Shown here piece by piece: positions 1 through 7,320 of a stretch of 16,582 bases of DNA (position 1 is the stretch's first letter; the number at the start of each line of letters is the position of its first letter). A program made the translations under genes and the position numbers. The notes under the pieces were generated by a model. The model was not told the DNA's origin. It did no database searches and was given only the letters and a program-made list of their open reading frames with translations. Source of the DNA: an uncultured Bacilli bacterium (GTDB lineage Bacteria > Bacillota_I > Bacilli_A > RF39 > UBA660); contig CAKOYE010000020.1 of the NCBI GenBank assembly GCA_934130485.1, forward strand, positions 1 through 16,582, read 5' to 3'.

Positions 1-508
1 CAAATTTATAATGAAAATCAACTATGTCCTCTAATGTAATATTTCCTTTAGAATTATATTCATTTAGTAATTTTTCTATTTCCTCTTCTACTTTTTCAGG
101 TGAGGTTGTACTTATTACATTAACTAAACCTATTATATTTGGAATAATTTTAAATCCCCCAACATTATATCTAGGATTTTCTTCATCACTAGTATTTCTT
201 TTTAAAATTTTATTCATTTCAATTATCATTTCTTTAGTTAGAGACTTATCTACATTATCTAACATATAATCAAATAATTTAAAATGATTTTTTGATTCAA
301 TTAAATCATCTAATTTAATTAGAGTCTCACTTTTAGGAATAAAAGATGATGTGTCAAATATTGCTTCTGTTTGATCACTAGTTAATCTACTACCTTCTAT
401 TTTATTTGAATTATAAGAAAAATTAACTTGTGAATAATGATATATATTACCCTTAAATTTTGATTTTTTTTGATTTATTAACTCATTTTTTATTTTTTCT
501 ATATTCAT
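1..508 (-). CDS. Fic family protein, N-terminal part (cut by window edge)
   Basis: The frame opens at an ATG at 508, preceded by a GGTGAT ribosome binding site, and is still open at base 1, so only about 169 N-terminal residues are visible. The fragment reads like the start of a Fic/DOC enzyme, which usually transfers AMP to a target protein hydroxyl. Residues about 30-36 contain SNKIEG followed by SRLT, matching the (S/T)xxxE(G/N) inhibitory motif that blocks the active site; its position ahead of the catalytic core makes this a class II type. The fragment ends in DFHYKF, which in this family comes directly before the catalytic HPFxxGNGR loop. That loop lies outside the window, so activity cannot be judged. 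No toxin-antitoxin partner is visible; the next gene upstream is the unrelated coat-like gene. The family call is by motif recall and is fairly secure. Confidence 0.8.
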   Translation of the reverse strand, partial: MNIEKIKNELINQKKSKFKGNIYHYSQVNFSYNSNKIEGSRLTSDQTEAIFDTSSFIPKSETLIKLDDLIESKNHFKLFDYMLDNVDKSLTKEMIIEMNKILKRNTSDEENPRYNVGGFKIIPNIIGLVNVISTTSPEKVEEEIEKLLNEYNSKGNITLEDIVDFHYKF

Positions 509-657
509 AAGTATCACCTATTACAATTATATCATAATTTTAATGAATTTTTTATTTTCCTATTTCATAATAAAAATGTTCTTGATTTTATAATAAATAT
601 CAATATTTTTATCAATAGTAAAAAAGTAATCTGTTAGTTTTTTTAATCATTAGTAAG

Positions 658-694
658 AATTTTTGAAATTTCCAATACAATAAATTCAAAAATT
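658..694. repeat. AT-rich inverted repeat between the Fic and coat-like genes
   Basis: AATTTTTGAA (658-667) is repeated inverted as TTCAAAAATT (685-694), followed by a T-rich run on the plus strand. No plus-strand gene lies upstream that it could terminate, and on the minus strand it has no T tract. The rest of the gap from 509 to 748 is plain AT-rich sequence in which I see no gene. In a region of this base composition the repeat could be chance. Confidence 0.25.
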
Positions 695-750
695 TTTTAT
701 ATTTTTAGTAGAATTACCAATGTGATTTTTATATCACCAAATTTTAACAA

Positions 751-776
751 AAAAAAGAATAGATAAACTATTCTTT
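751..776 (-). terminator. Intrinsic terminator of the coat-like gene
   Basis: A perfect 9-bp stem AAAGAATAG / CTATTCTTT (754-762 with 768-776) with a 5-nt loop. On the minus strand it is followed by a run of Ts. It overlaps the stop codon of the coat-like gene. Confidence 0.75.
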
Positions 777-1122
777 AAACAAATTTACAACATGGTCCGT
801 TGTCAATATTGCAAACTTGGTTTTCTTCTGAACAAGTATATTGTGGTGTATAACTATGATTATATATATGACGATTTATTACGTGTGTATGTATTGGACA
901 TACATGTGGTACTTCATGATAAAATTCTTTTTCGATACACTTATTAATAGTTGGTTCTACTATACATTGCTCTCTTGTTTGATTCATATTTTGACAACAT
1001 CTATCTGATTGTGGCATTGCTCCTTGAGCAAAATTACCTCCGTCACAACAGTTTTCTTGTGGCATTATTGGCGCACAACCAAATTGTTGCATTGGTCCAC
1101 AACATTTTTTATTAAATAACAT
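775..1122 (-). CDS. CotD-like Cys/His-rich spore coat protein
   Basis: A 115-residue protein with 14 cysteines, many as CC doublets (7-8, 25-26, 42-43, 111-112), and a His-rich stretch at 69-89 beginning HEVPHVCPIHTHV. The pattern of 'VPHV.P.HT' followed by spaced histidines is that of inner spore coat protein CotD of Bacillus and relatives. Such proteins are structural parts of the coat that surrounds the spore; cysteines probably allow cross-linking. There is no signal peptide or TM segment. I chose the ATG at 1122 because the SD (AAGGGGGA) is 8 nt ahead of it; an ATG two codons earlier (1128) is too close to that SD. The gene is monocistronic, with a terminator on each side. A string CATATCATA at 1155-1147 (minus) resembles a sigma-K -10 element, but no fitting -35 is visible, so I do not call a promoter. 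A metal-binding Cys-rich protein is the alternative reading. Confidence 0.7.
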   Translation of the reverse strand: MLFNKKCCGPMQQFGCAPIMPQENCCDGGNFAQGAMPQSDRCCQNMNQTREQCIVEPTINKCIEKEFYHEVPHVCPIHTHVINRHIYNHSYTPQYTCSEENQVCNIDNGPCCKFV

Positions 1123-1267
1123 GAACATATTCCCCCTTATCTACTTTATGATATGATGATTGGATTTTTTTGAATATGGTATTTGCCTTGTTAAATTTAT
1201 TTATTGTAAAAATTACATAATAAAAAGTATAGAAAAAATACTTTAGATAACGCAAATGTTTTAAATA

Positions 1268-1300
1268 ATAAAAAAAAATTAAATGAAAATATCATTTAAT
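1268..1300 (-). terminator. Intrinsic terminator of ffh
   Basis: A 9-bp perfect stem ATTAAATGA / TCATTTAAT (1278-1286 with 1292-1300) with a 5-nt loop. On the minus strand it is followed by nine Ts. It lies 11 nt past the ffh stop codon and ends the SRP cluster. Confidence 0.8.
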
Positions 1301-1311
1301 CTTTTTGTCTT

Positions 1312-2619
1312 CTAAAATGGCATTTTAAAATTACCATTTTTAAATTGTTTCATCATAGATTTCATTTGTTCAAATTGTTTTAAAAGTCTATTTACTTCTT
1401 CAACACTTCTACCAGACCCCTTAGCAATTCTAATTTTTCTACTTGCTTTAATTATTTCAGGGTGTTTTCTTTCCTTAGGTGTCATAGATAAAATTATTGC
1501 TTCTAAATGTGCCATATCCTTAGGATTAATTTGAACATTATTTAATCCCATTTTTTTAGCGCCTGGAATTAATTTTATTAGATTTTCAAGTGGACCCATT
1601 TTTTTTATTTGTTTTAATTGACTTAAGAAATCTTCTAAATCAAAATTTCCCTTTTGCATTTTTTTAGCAGCATTCATAACTTCATCTTGATCAATAACAG
1701 CTTCAGCTTTTTCAATCATAGTCATTAAATCGCCCATACCAAGAATACGAGTAGCCATTCTATTAGGATGGAATTCTTCTAAACCGTCCATTTTTTCACT
1801 AATACCAATAAATTTAATTGGAACATTAGTCAAATGTCTTACCGATAAGGCAACTCCACCTCTAGTATCACCATCCAATTTTGTTAAAATTGCTCCTGTT
1901 AATTTCAATTTTGAATTAAAACCTTCAATTACATTTATAGCGTCTTGACCCATCATACTATCAATTACTAAAATTGTTTCCTGAGGATTAATACTATTTG
2001 CAATATTTTCAAGTTCTTGCATTAAAGATTCATCAATATGTAATCTACCTGCAGTATCTACTAAAACATAATTAAATCCATTTTCTTTAGCGTAATTAAC
2101 TGCGTTACTTGCGATTTTTAGAGGATCCCCTTTTCCTTCTGAATATACTTCAATATTAAGCTCCCTACCAAGTTGTTTTAATTGATCGATTGCGGCAGGT
2201 CTATATACATCACATGCTACAAGTAATGGTTTTTTATTATGTTTTTTTCTTAAAAAATTGGCTAGTTTTGCTATAGTAGTAGTCTTACCACTACCTTGCA
2301 ATCCCACAAGCATTAATATAGCAGGATTACCTGTAGTATTAATTTGTTCAGAATTACCACCTAATAAGTCAACTAATTCATCTTTAACAATCTTAACAAA
2401 TAATTCACTAGGTTTTAAACTTTTTTGTACTTCTTCACCTAATGCTTTTTCTTTAACATTATTTATAAATTCTTTTACAACTTTATAATTAACATCAGCT
2501 TCTAATAAAGCAAGTCTTATTTCTCTTGTAACTTCACTAATATTTTCTTCTGTTATTTTTCCATAACCTTTTATTTTATTAATAGCGTTTTGTAATCTAT
2601 CTCCTAAATTTTCAAACAT
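1312..2619 (-). CDS. ffh: Signal recognition particle GTPase Ffh (SRP54)
   Basis: Ffh binds the SRP RNA and the signal sequence of nascent membrane proteins and carries the ribosome to the receptor FtsY at the membrane, with paired GTP hydrolysis. The 435 residues are full length for the family. An N domain (about 1-95) leads into the G domain with P-loop GLQGSGKT (106-113), DVYRPAA (137-143), DTAGR (188-192) and TKLDG (246-250). The C-terminal M domain (about 300-430) holds the RNA-binding stretch KASRKIRIAKGSGRSVEEVN (391-410) and many methionines. The start ATG has AGGTGAT 5 nt upstream. In Bacillus ylxM is directly upstream of ffh; here a HerA-like ATPase and a small unknown intervene, and a terminator lies between the unknown and ffh. 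A TATAAT at 2643-2638 could give ffh its own promoter, but the -35 match is poor. Confidence 0.98.
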   Translation of the reverse strand: MFENLGDRLQNAINKIKGYGKITEENISEVTREIRLALLEADVNYKVVKEFINNVKEKALGEEVQKSLKPSELFVKIVKDELVDLLGGNSEQINTTGNPAILMLVGLQGSGKTTTIAKLANFLRKKHNKKPLLVACDVYRPAAIDQLKQLGRELNIEVYSEGKGDPLKIASNAVNYAKENGFNYVLVDTAGRLHIDESLMQELENIANSINPQETILVIDSMMGQDAINVIEGFNSKLKLTGAILTKLDGDTRGGVALSVRHLTNVPIKFIGISEKMDGLEEFHPNRMATRILGMGDLMTMIEKAEAVIDQDEVMNAAKKMQKGNFDLEDFLSQLKQIKKMGPLENLIKLIPGAKKMGLNNVQINPKDMAHLEAIILSMTPKERKHPEIIKASRKIRIAKGSGRSVEEVNRLLKQFEQMKSMMKQFKNGNFKMPF

Positions 2620-2652
2620 TTATAATCACCTTTTTAAATTATATAATAAAAT

Positions 2653-2683
2653 AAAAAAAAAGACTATATTTTAAGTCTTTTTT
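2653..2683 (-). terminator. Intrinsic terminator of the 151-aa unknown gene
   Basis: A 10-bp stem AAAAAAGACT / AGTCTTTTTT (2656-2665 with 2674-2683) with an 8-nt loop and a T run on the minus strand. It contains the stop codon of the gene at 2664 and sits only about 22 nt ahead of the ffh SD. Confidence 0.7.
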
Positions 2684-3119
2684 GTTTATTTTTTTCATAA
2701 TAACTTTTTTCTATATCATAAATAATACCATTAAATTCATCATCAAATAAGTTATCATTTATTACAACATCACTACTAGTAAATTTATATATATTTTCTC
2801 TACTGTCAAAATCTCTACCAATAGTTTCCTGACATTCGATGTTACCATTATTTAAGACGCAGTTATAAATTATAGCTCTCTTTCCAAAAATAATATGGGC
2901 CTTACTAGTAAATATACTATCATTTATCTTGTAATAAATAAATATTAAATGACCTTGTTCTATAATAATACCTGGTATTTTACTTGTTTTATCATTAATC
3001 TCAAATTTAACTATATTGGTATTATTTTCTTTATAAAACTTAATGAAATTATTTGTTCCATATATATCATTTTTTTTATAATTTGAATAAATTTTATCTA
3101 AAAGATTTTTATATTTCAT
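2664..3119 (-). CDS. Hypothetical protein between the HerA-like ATPase gene and ffh
   Basis: I do not recognise this 151-residue protein. It has no signal peptide and no TM segment. The first 30 residues are Lys/Tyr-rich and look helical. Residues about 33-105 read as alternating beta-strand sequence (for example IPGIIIEQGHLIFIYYKI, 48-65). The tail is basic (KKNKQKRLKI). The start is taken at 3119, where ATG follows GAGGTG; an ATG 11 codons upstream (3152) has no SD. It begins 61 nt after the stop of the HerA-like gene and has a promoter candidate of its own. It ends in an intrinsic terminator. It could be a partner of the ATPase or simply a lineage-specific gene; nothing in the sequence decides this. 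It is far too short to be NurA, the usual nuclease partner of archaeal HerA. Confidence 0.7.
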   Translation of the reverse strand: MKYKNLLDKIYSNYKKNDIYGTNNFIKFYKENNTNIVKFEINDKTSKIPGIIIEQGHLIFIYYKINDSIFTSKAHIIFGKRAIIYNCVLNNGNIECQETIGRDFDSRENIYKFTSSDVVINDNLFDDEFNGIIYDIEKSYYEKNKQKRLKI

Positions 3120-3135
3120 ATGACACCTCGTATAT

Positions 3136-3164
3136 AGTATATGAGATATCATAGTTTTTTTGAA
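3136..3164 (-). promoter_or_regulatory. Candidate sigma-A promoter for the 151-aa unknown gene
   Basis: On the minus strand TTCAAA (3164-3159, 4/6 to TTGACA), a 17-nt spacer, and TATACT (3141-3136, 5/6 to TATAAT). The predicted start of transcription is at or just before the GAGGTG SD, so the leader would be very short. Chance matches are common in such AT-rich DNA. Confidence 0.4.
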
Positions 3165-3180
3165 TATTTTTTAATATTTA

Positions 3181-4935
3181 CTAATTTACCCATCTTGCAA
3201 CTACATCACAGTTTGAACTATGTGGTTCAGGATTTGGCATCTGCATCTTTATAATCATTGGAATTTTAAATGCTTTTCCGAATGCTACACAAGTACCAGG
3301 TTGTAAACTTTTTTGCTTTTCAACGACTTCTGCACTAATATTTGGTAACATTTTTTTTATGTATTCCAAATCACGAGGGTGATTCATTTTAAATATTATA
3401 AAATTAGAACATTGTGAAATAACCGTTTCAGAAATTTCTACTGGTCTTTGTGAAATTAAGTTAAATATAAGTCCATATTTTCTTCCCTCTTTTGCAACAC
3501 GGTCAAAAATATTATAACCAAGTAAAAATTTATCATTATCATTTTGAACATATCTATGAGCTTCTTCTAGGAATATATGAAATGGTATTGAAGCACGAAC
3601 ATTTAAACGTTTTGTGAAATCAAATAACATTCTTGTATAAATTTTTGTAACACTTTTTGCAAAAGCATCATCTATATCTTCTAAGTTAAAATTAATTATT
3701 TGAGCTTTTCTTCCGTCTGGACAAGCAACTAATGAAGATATATATTGTTCTACTGTCATATATTTATCCATTTTAAAGTATTCTGAATTTTCCCCTATAA
3801 CTAAAGCATGTAATCTAACTTTTAACATAATTGCTTCATCATACATTTTTTCATTCTTTAAAAGTCCCTCTGAAATAAGTGTAAAATTCATAGCTCTTTC
3901 CATATCTTCTAATGTATAGAATGTTTGGTTAACTGGTTCATATTTTTCAAGTTCTTCATCAATAAAACTACTAATATATTCTGTTACTAATATACTTTCA
4001 GTGAATTGTCCATCCTTATTCATTGTAAAGCATTCACGAAATTTTCTAACATAACCTATTCCTTGAACTGGAGCTTCTAGGTTAAATTGAGCTGTTGAAC
4101 AAGTTGCTAATATAGAAAAAATATCATTTCTCTTACTTGGAGAAGTTTGATTTGTATATAAAATATTCATAATAGCTTTTGCGATTAAATGATTACGATA
4201 CTTAATAGACTGTTCGTCTGATTGTGAAAATATTTTAACCAATTTTAACATTTTTTCAATAATTGTTAGTTGTGAGTGACTACTTGCTTCAAGTAATAAA
4301 GCTAAGTCATCAACATTTAAAAGCCATAAAGGTATTTTTAATTTTTGCTCTCCAGCTTCTGTTTTATTAGTTGTATAATATTTAAAATGTAAATTAGGAT
4401 TTATTTTATTAATATCTTTAAATGCATTATGATATTCTCCATATGCATCAAAAATAAAGAAATTAGATTTATATGGTAAAAATTTATTATTATTAAATAC
4501 ATTTTGTAAAAGCCTTGCAACACCGCAAGATTTACCACTACCAGTATTTCCAAATATTGCCATATGATTACTAAATAAATCGTTAATGTCAACTCTTATT
4601 TGACAGTCATCATATAACGGAGAATTACCTAATATCATACTTCCAGGGGTATCTTCACCAATAATTAAAGCTAATTCTTCCTTTGTTATAATTCTAATTC
4701 TTGCTGATAAAGTTGGTTTTCTAATGACACCACCAACAAATCTACCATTTACTATTTCACCCAAAAATCCTACTTTAATGATTTTTTCGCTTATATCCTC
4801 AATTTCACCTAATATTTTCTTTTTTTCATCTTCGAAAATAACATGCATATTCATTAAATTTTCAGCAATTGGAGTTCCTTCTGGAATTTCAATATGCGCT
4901 ATATTATCACTTATATATATAATTTTTCCAAACAT
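3181..4935 (-). CDS. HerA-like (DUF87/FtsK-fold) hexameric ATPase
   Basis: A 584-residue member of the HerA/DUF87 branch of FtsK-HerA motor ATPases, which act as ring-shaped DNA translocases. Residues 1-90 fit the small N-terminal beta-barrel (HAS-barrel) of HerA. Walker A is GNTGSGKS (129-136), followed by FDAYGEYHN (162-170), typical of the family. Walker B is HIFLEEAH (453-460) with its catalytic Glu pair. RVAKEGRKYG (479-488) and SQRPVE (495-500) are the conserved arginine-finger and sensor regions. The middle (about 200-400) is a helical insert. The ATG follows AAGGGTG and starts 13 nt after the ylxM stop, so it is probably cotranscribed with ftsY and ylxM. No NurA nuclease, SIR2 or DUF4297 partner is nearby, so a classical HerA-NurA repair or HerA defence pair is not supported here. 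Its position in a core operon suggests a housekeeping role, which is inference. Confidence 0.88.
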   Translation of the reverse strand: MFGKIIYISDNIAHIEIPEGTPIAENLMNMHVIFEDEKKKILGEIEDISEKIIKVGFLGEIVNGRFVGGVIRKPTLSARIRIITKEELALIIGEDTPGSMILGNSPLYDDCQIRVDINDLFSNHMAIFGNTGSGKSCGVARLLQNVFNNNKFLPYKSNFFIFDAYGEYHNAFKDINKINPNLHFKYYTTNKTEAGEQKLKIPLWLLNVDDLALLLEASSHSQLTIIEKMLKLVKIFSQSDEQSIKYRNHLIAKAIMNILYTNQTSPSKRNDIFSILATCSTAQFNLEAPVQGIGYVRKFRECFTMNKDGQFTESILVTEYISSFIDEELEKYEPVNQTFYTLEDMERAMNFTLISEGLLKNEKMYDEAIMLKVRLHALVIGENSEYFKMDKYMTVEQYISSLVACPDGRKAQIINFNLEDIDDAFAKSVTKIYTRMLFDFTKRLNVRASIPFHIFLEEAHRYVQNDNDKFLLGYNIFDRVAKEGRKYGLIFNLISQRPVEISETVISQCSNFIIFKMNHPRDLEYIKKMLPNISAEVVEKQKSLQPGTCVAFGKAFKIPMIIKMQMPNPEPHSSNCDVVARWVN

Positions 4936-4948
4936 TTTAACACCCTTT

Positions 4949-5239
4949 TCATATTAAACTTTCTATTTCTTTTTTTAATTTTCCATCAATATTTTCTATT
5001 AATTTTTTAATTTTTTTCGATTTATTCAATAATTTTAATTTTTCTTCATATTCTAACAACTTAGAAGATATTTCTTTTAATTGTTTATGAACTGCATTAC
5101 GACTTACATTATAATTTTCACTAATTTCTGATAATGACAAATTATTAAAATAATATTCTTCAAAATAATTTTGTTGTTTATTAGTTAATAATTCTTTATA
5201 ATAATCATATAAATTTGTTAATAAAATTTGTTCTTCCAT
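4949..5239 (-). CDS. ylxM: YlxM family (UPF0122) helix-turn-helix protein
   Basis: A 96-residue protein of the YlxM family, known in Gram-positive bacteria as an SRP accessory factor encoded with ffh and ftsY. In streptococci it binds SRP components and modulates their GTPase activity. The sequence shows a sigma-70 region-4-like HTH: EEYYFNNLSLSEISENYNVS (about 28-47) followed by RNAVHKQLK, then a charged coiled-coil tail (about 55-96). The length is close to the usual 100-110. Its ATG shares one base with the stop of the upstream small TM gene (TAATG), so translation is probably coupled. The stop is TGA. Confidence 0.92.
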   Translation of the reverse strand: MEEQILLTNLYDYYKELLTNKQQNYFEEYYFNNLSLSEISENYNVSRNAVHKQLKEISSKLLEYEEKLKLLNKSKKIKKLIENIDGKLKKEIESLI

Positions 5240-5535
5240 TAAATACCCAGTAATATGCTTAATAAAATTATAAGTCCAAATACAATATAAAGAATACTTA
5301 TACCTTTTCTTTTATAAATTGAATAACTAGTATAAGACATAACAAATGATAAAATTACTAAATAAATATTTACTAAAATTGTTAATTCAACAACATATCT
5401 AGACATTATAAAGGATACAATAATTGCTAATATAGTTATTGCCTGTCCTAAAAGAGCTATTTCTTGAACACGTTTTAAGCTAATTTTTTGTTCATCTTTT
5501 TTATTATTTTTTAAAGGTTCTAAATTACTATTCAT
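5239..5535 (-). CDS. Small three-TM membrane protein between ftsY and ylxM
   Basis: An unrecognised 98-residue protein. After a charged, soluble N-terminus (1-22) come three hydrophobic stretches at about 25-44, 49-72 and 79-97. The frame is open further upstream into the 3' end of ftsY. I take the ATG at 5535 because it lies 7 nt past the ftsY stop and has a GGTAGTGAT SD-like sequence; the longer version would overlap ftsY by about 80 bases and would add a non-conserved head. It is linked to ylxM by a one-base stop/start overlap. Co-expression with ftsY and ylxM suggests a link to membrane protein insertion or the SRP receptor, but that is inference only. Confidence 0.75.
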   Translation of the reverse strand: MNSNLEPLKNNKKDEQKISLKRVQEIALLGQAITILAIIVSFIMSRYVVELTILVNIYLVILSFVMSYTSYSIYKRKGISILYIVFGLIILLSILLGI

Positions 5536-5542
5536 ACTATCA

Positions 5543-6520
5543 CTACCAATCTCTAAATAATCCATATATATATTTTTCAATATCAAAAACCTGTAAGTCG
5601 TTAACACCTTCACCAAGTCCAACATATTTTACCGGTAAATTTACCTCGTCTTTTATAGCTAAAACAATTCCGCCCTTAGCAGTTCCATCAAGTTTTGTAA
5701 GTACTATACCAGTTATATTAGTAATTTCTTTGAAACTTTTAGCTTGACTGATTCCATTTTGACCTGTAGTAGCATCAATAACAAGTAATGTTTCATGAGG
5801 AGCATCAGGAATAATATTACCTATTACTTTATTAATTTTACTAAGTTCATTCATAAGGTTTGATTTATTTTGAAGTCTTCCAGCAGTATCCACTAATACA
5901 ACATCAATATTTTCCATTTTTGCTTTCGTGACTCCATCATAAATAACACTAGCAGGATCTGCGTTTTCTCTAAAAACAACTTCACAACCGACACGGTTTG
6001 ACCACTCTTCTATTTGTTCTACCGCACCTGCTCTAAAGGTATCACCGGCAACCATTAAAACACTTTTTCCACTATCTTTTAACTTACTAGCTAATTTACC
6101 AATAGTAGTTGTTTTTCCAACACCGTTTACACCTACAAATAATATTACTGTAGGGCCTTCTTTAGCATATTTAATTTTATTAACAATAACTTCATTATTA
6201 ACGTATATTATAAACATTTCATCGACAATTATTTCTTTTAAATCTTCTACATCCAAAATATTTTCTGATTTAACTCTTTTTTTCAATTTATCAACAAAAT
6301 TCATAACCGTATTTACACCAATATCAGCCATTATTAATATTTCTTCTAATTCGTCAAAATATTCATTACTAACTTTTTTATACTTTTTGTTCAAACTATT
6401 TAGCTTAAATATAAAGTCTTCCCTAGTTTTTTCTAATCCTGATTCATATAAATTAGTTACTTTTTTTTCTTCTACACTTTGTCCTTTAAAGACACTTTTT
6501 AATTTATCAAAAAATCCCAT
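5543..6520 (-). CDS. ftsY: SRP receptor GTPase FtsY
   Basis: FtsY is the membrane-associated receptor that pairs with Ffh so that both GTPases fire and the ribosome is handed to SecYEG. The 325 residues show a short N domain (about 20-110), P-loop GVNGVGKT (130-137), DTFRAGAVEQ (160-169), DTAGR (211-215) and TKLDG (275-279), and end in FDIEKYIYGLF in place of the usual FDxxxFVxxLF. The acidic A domain of Gram-negative FtsY is absent; a short Lys-rich head (MGFFDKLKSVFKG) may contact lipid. The ATG is preceded by AGGGAGG, one of the strongest SDs in the window. It follows the membrane protein gene at 6534 by 13 nt and so is likely in the same transcript. Confidence 0.98.
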   Translation of the reverse strand: MGFFDKLKSVFKGQSVEEKKVTNLYESGLEKTREDFIFKLNSLNKKYKKVSNEYFDELEEILIMADIGVNTVMNFVDKLKKRVKSENILDVEDLKEIIVDEMFIIYVNNEVIVNKIKYAKEGPTVILFVGVNGVGKTTTIGKLASKLKDSGKSVLMVAGDTFRAGAVEQIEEWSNRVGCEVVFRENADPASVIYDGVTKAKMENIDVVLVDTAGRLQNKSNLMNELSKINKVIGNIIPDAPHETLLVIDATTGQNGISQAKSFKEITNITGIVLTKLDGTAKGGIVLAIKDEVNLPVKYVGLGEGVNDLQVFDIEKYIYGLFRDW

Positions 6521-6533
6521 ATAACCTCCCTAT

Positions 6534-7151
6534 TTAAAAATAATCAACATAATCGCCAAAATCGGTTTTAGCGCTAATTTTTTTATCTAATGCTATTCTA
6601 TTTGTAAAAATACAAAAATCAATAATTCCAACACTTACAGATAAATATCCTATAAATGTTGCTATATTAGCAATTAAACCAATTATAGGAGTAATAGTTA
6701 AAACTTTTGAACTACCAAAACTAGAAATAAAATAAACAGTCGAAAATATAACTTCAATTAAAGAGATTAAAACTATTATTAACATATTATAATAAAGTCG
6801 TGGGTATCTTTTAACATATCTATTTTTTTTAGTTGTATAAATAATAAAATTTGGAATAATTCCGATTAGCAAGTAAAGTAATGGTATAAAAAGATTTTGT
6901 TTTAATATTTCAATTACTGAATTTAAATCTTTAATATCTACTGAATTAACATTAGTAAATATTATAATTATAACTGCACAACACAACTTAACAAAAAAAG
7001 AATTTGAAAGCGTTAAACACCCATAATCAATTTTATTAAAACCATTTTCTGATATTGTTTCCATTTTTTCATTTCTAAAAATTGTCGAAATAAAATTTGG
7101 GCTCCATTTGTAAGTAAAAAATCTTTTCAAAATCGTTAATATATTTTTCAT
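6534..7151 (-). CDS. Four-TM membrane protein, first gene of the ftsY cluster
   Basis: An unrecognised 205-residue membrane protein. A basic amphipathic N-terminus (1-50, with RFFTYKWSPNF) is followed by hydrophobic segments at about 51-67, 86-105, 122-144 and 150-184, then a short acidic tail. The layout recalls Yip1/YIF1-type or DUF1282-type proteins, but I cannot match a family. The ATG follows GGTGAT. The stop is 13 nt ahead of ftsY, making it the probable first gene of the SRP cluster. Its promoter must lie in the gap shared with RNase J; a weak extended -10 (TGTAAAAT) is visible but no convincing -35. Confidence 0.72.
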   Translation of the reverse strand: MKNILTILKRFFTYKWSPNFISTIFRNEKMETISENGFNKIDYGCLTLSNSFFVKLCCAVIIIIFTNVNSVDIKDLNSVIEILKQNLFIPLLYLLIGIIPNFIIYTTKKNRYVKRYPRLYYNMLIIVLISLIEVIFSTVYFISSFGSSKVLTITPIIGLIANIATFIGYLSVSVGIIDFCIFTNRIALDKKISAKTDFGDYVDYF

Positions 7152-7256
7152 TCTATCACCATTATTAATTTTACACTATTAATTAATAAAATTCCAGTAT
7201 TTATATAAGATTTTATAATTTTAAAAGTTATTATTTTTAGTTTAAAATTAAAATAC

Positions 7257-7285
7257 TAGACAAAGTGAAAAAAAACGGTTATAAT
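7257..7285 (+). promoter_or_regulatory. Sigma-A promoter of the RNase J gene
   Basis: TAGACA (7257-7262, 5/6), a 17-nt spacer, and TATAAT (7280-7285, 6/6). The predicted start is about 7292, giving a leader of roughly 28 nt that includes the AAAGGAG SD at 7309-7315. This is the best-matching promoter in the window. Confidence 0.75.
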
Positions 7286-7320
7286 TATGTAGTTAGATTG
7301 CAGAAATGAAAGGAGTTAAT

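Noticed and set aside
24..269. Open frames opposite to real genes (also 2258-2488, 4401-4592, 14294-14656, 15362-15616)
   Set aside because: They lie inside strongly conserved genes or the Fic frame, have no SD and encode low-complexity Ile/Leu/Ser-rich peptides.
1224..1244. Inverted repeat AAAGTAT-N7-ATACTTT upstream of the coat-like gene
   Set aside because: Short, AT-only apart from one C/G pair, with a better terminator for ffh already present 34 bp away; could be chance.
1129..1311. SRP RNA (4.5S/6S type), tRNA or riboswitch near ffh or in other gaps
   Set aside because: No GGAA-type SRP RNA tip loop, cloverleaf or long conserved leader could be recognised; the gaps are AT-rich with terminators and promoters only.
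3181..4935. Classical HerA-NurA repair pair or HerA-based defence system
   Set aside because: No NurA, SIR2, DUF4297 or other effector gene is adjacent; all neighbours are housekeeping or short unknowns.
4949..4951. Mycoplasma-type code with TGA as tryptophan
   Set aside because: Conserved tryptophans are TGG and no conserved gene contains in-frame TGA; ylxM ends in TGA at the expected length.
5536..5625. Longer version of the small TM protein reaching into ftsY
   Set aside because: It would overlap the conserved end of ftsY by about 80 bases; a start with SD exists just after the ftsY stop.
7306..7320. Earlier in-frame ATG for RNase J
   Set aside because: It overlaps the AAAGGAG SD that serves the ATG at 7321.
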